Shown here: positions 62,042 through 64,000 of the stretch, piece by piece
Numbering within the stretch: the stretch's first letter is position 1
Layout of the letters: the number at the start of each line of letters is the position of its first letter
Source of the DNA: Hypoxylon rubiginosum
Taxonomy: Eukaryota > Ascomycota > Sordariomycetes > Xylariales > Hypoxylaceae
NCBI GenBank assembly: GCA_902806565.1
Contig: CADCXA010000015.1
Coordinates: 62,001-126,000 of the forward strand
Length of the DNA stretch: 64,000 bases
Direction: 5' to 3'
Translations under genes and position numbers: made by a program
Notes under the pieces: model-generated
Database searches by the model: none
The model's input: the letters and a program-made list of their open reading frames with translations, nothing else
Told to the model about the DNA's origin: nothing

Positions 62042-64000
62042 ATGAAGTCCCCCGCTGTCAGTTCCTTGGCGCTTGCTTCGCTAGCAAGTGCCTCTAGGCT
62101 TGGATGTAGAGACACCAACACGACGAGCACGAGTACGAGCGCGACGGGCACGACAACTGGGACTGCCACCGAGGCTTGTGCCATTGTCAGCTCCGCGTGG
62201 GCCTCCCAGGTAAGTAGCCTTGTCATGTATATACATGTGTGACGAGCTAAGAATTATAACGAAAGATAACCGCCACCCCTACGCCAACAATTGAGGCGTC
62301 GGTCGCTTACGAATGTCTCAATTCGGTTCCAATTGACAAGGAAGGCGCCCTTAAATTCATCGAAGAGATACAGCCGTACGTCGAATGGCAGTCTGATACC
62401 GCTTTTAAAAAGAACCCGCCGGCCGACTATTTCTATCCCCCTACGGACCTCTGGGCGACGATAGCTGCGGTCAAGGCCGACATCACGGCAGACAAGTACC
62501 CTAACGAGTATGCGTGGCAAGCAGACCTGTACAAGAAACTCTTTGGTCCCGCGCATGATGGCCATTTGTACCTATAGCCCACCACCTAAGTGTCCTGTAG
62601 CCCACCCACTGACCCCCTTGTAGCGTGGTATACCCGGACGCCTTGTCGGCAGCTCTTGAGTGGCAGCGGCCGTTCGCCCTGGTCTCGATTAGCGAGGAGG
62701 GCCCGGACGGTTCGGCACCGGTCATCAAGATCTACGACGATGTTGTCTCCGGCGTAGAGAGCGCGTCCGTCGTTCAGCTGATCAACGGAGTCGATGCTGC
62801 CACCTTTGTTGGAGATTGGATCTACCAGGCATCCGGTAATCAGGACGCCGATGCCGCCTACAACTCCATGTTTTACGAGAAAGCATTCGTAGCCGAGAAC
62901 AGCAACAAAGGCTATTTCCAGACAGGCGGCCGCGTAAGGTATGGTTTTTACAATAATGGTGAATTTCCCACATGGTGTATGAAGCTTACGACGGCTCAGG
63001 TATATCTATCCCGGCAACATAACCTCATTCACGTTCGAGAATGGTACTGTGTTAGATCTGCCGAATGTGGCGAGACTGAAGGGATCCTGGAGAGGTGTTG
63101 TCGACGGATCTTCCTTCTTCAGCCACTTCTGTTCCGGTGCGACTTCTAATGCTCTGGAGGCCTCGACGACGACGGCAACACCTACTTCAACCGCAACGCC
63201 CTCGCCTGCTGTTTCAATTGCGGCTGCTATCACAGGATACCCCGACCCAGTCGTTATTGCCAGTGACAATTCCATCTCTGGTTACTTCATCGACCAACCG
63301 GGCTTCGAAGATGTGGCTGTCCTCGTCATGCTCTCCTTTTCACCCGACGACCCGGTTGAATTCCAACACGTCGCCCAAGACTTCTACGCAGCTGCCGTTG
63401 ACGCTGGAAAGAAGAAGCTCGTCGTTGACGTGCAAGCTAATGGCGGAGGGTACATCTTCCTCGGGTACGACGGTTTCCGCCAATTGTTCCCAGACATCGT
63501 CCAGGAGGGCCTGGGACGATGGCGCCAGCATGCTGGTTTCGCTGCCGTCTCCACCGTGTTCTCCGACATATCTGCAGACTTTGACCCGAACACCTCTTCT
63601 CGTGATGTCATCAACGCGTACGAGTCTGTCTTTAACTGGCGGTACGACATCAACATTACCAACGAAGACTTCTCGTCGTGGGACGACAAATTTGCGCCAC
63701 GGGAATTCGGTGGTGACACCTACACGAACCTCATGCAGTGGAACTTTAGCGACCCGTTGAGCACGAGCAACTCCACTTATGGGCTTGGAACAGATATCAC
63801 GGGATACAACACCCGCCAGAATTTCACGCGCCCATTCGGCGGCCCCGAGAATATAGTACTTCTGCTCGATGGGTACTGCGCCTCGACGTGTACGCTGTTT
63901 TCCGAATTCCTGCGGTCCAACGCGGGCGTCAAGAGCATCGCTATGGGAGGAAGGCCGACGAAAGAAGGCCTCATCCAGGGCGTGGGCGGCGTGAAGGGGT
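62042..64000 (+). CDS. Secreted S41-family (ClpP/crotonase-fold) serine peptidase-like protein, 3' end cut by the window
   Basis: Exons 62042-62209, 62266-62567, 62624-62938 and 63000 onward. The first exon has a signal peptide (MKSPAVSSLALASLASAS) and a Thr/Ser-rich stretch. The second and third exons join to give HDGHFVVYPDAL and the third and fourth to give RVRYIYPGNI; both joins restore patterns typical of ascomycete S41 proteins. Further features are GYFIDQPGF, VDVQANGGGYIFLGYD and GYCASTCTLFSEFLR with the likely nucleophile S557. A Thr/Ser/Pro-rich linker lies near residues 310-330. The frame is still open at base 64000, so only about 595 residues are seen and the 3' end is missing. Function: probable extracellular peptidase of unknown substrate. 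Some family members occur in secondary-metabolite clusters (UstP-like), but this one is 2.7 kb from the neighbouring cluster. Confidence 0.87.

Overview
The window comes from a filamentous ascomycete (Pezizomycotina; Sordariomycetes is my best guess, not proven). Genes are split by short introns of about 45-150 bp with GT..AG borders. The families are typically fungal: a Zn2Cys6 regulator with a fungal_trans-type body, a Crh-type GH16, a Dal5-type permease, a pisatin-demethylase-like P450 and a DUF4360 secreted protein. Spacing is loose, about 3-4 kb per gene, and no tRNA or rRNA gene was recognised.

Region 1 (0-14 kb) is the methylcitrate (propionate) locus. An SDR lies tail to tail with a mitochondrial 2-methylisocitrate lyase, and a mitochondrial 2-methylcitrate synthase is transcribed divergently from the lyase. 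Between the two start codons sits a complete, apparently very young Ty3/Gypsy element: 7,373 bp, identical 133-bp LTRs, 5-bp target duplication and an uninterrupted gag-pol frame. Without it the two genes would share one divergent promoter of about 1.4 kb.

Region 2 (16-29 kb) is rich in cell-surface genes: a DUF4360 secreted protein, a membrane-tailed Crh-type GH16 transglycosylase, a processive GT2 polysaccharide-synthase-like protein and a type II membrane GH16 glucanase. A 3.6-kb intergenic stretch with a minisatellite lies between the last two.

Region 3 (29-41 kb) is gene-poor. It holds a small 4-TM protein, a doubtful proline-rich gene and a 448-bp inverted-repeat (MITE-like) element whose end recurs near 49.25 kb.

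Region 4 (41-48 kb) holds an RNPS1-like SR/RRM protein, a Dal5-type permease, a GH105 unsaturated-uronyl hydrolase and an FBPase-fold (sedoheptulose-bisphosphatase-like) phosphatase.

Region 5 (49.8-59.4 kb) has four same-strand genes: indoleamine 2,3-dioxygenase, a Zn2Cys6 regulator, a P450 and a 3-dehydroshikimate-dehydratase-like TIM barrel. This is a candidate regulated catabolic or secondary-metabolite cluster. The window ends inside a secreted S41-type peptidase gene. Exon borders were chosen by splice consensus, reading frame and family conservation; none was checked against transcripts.
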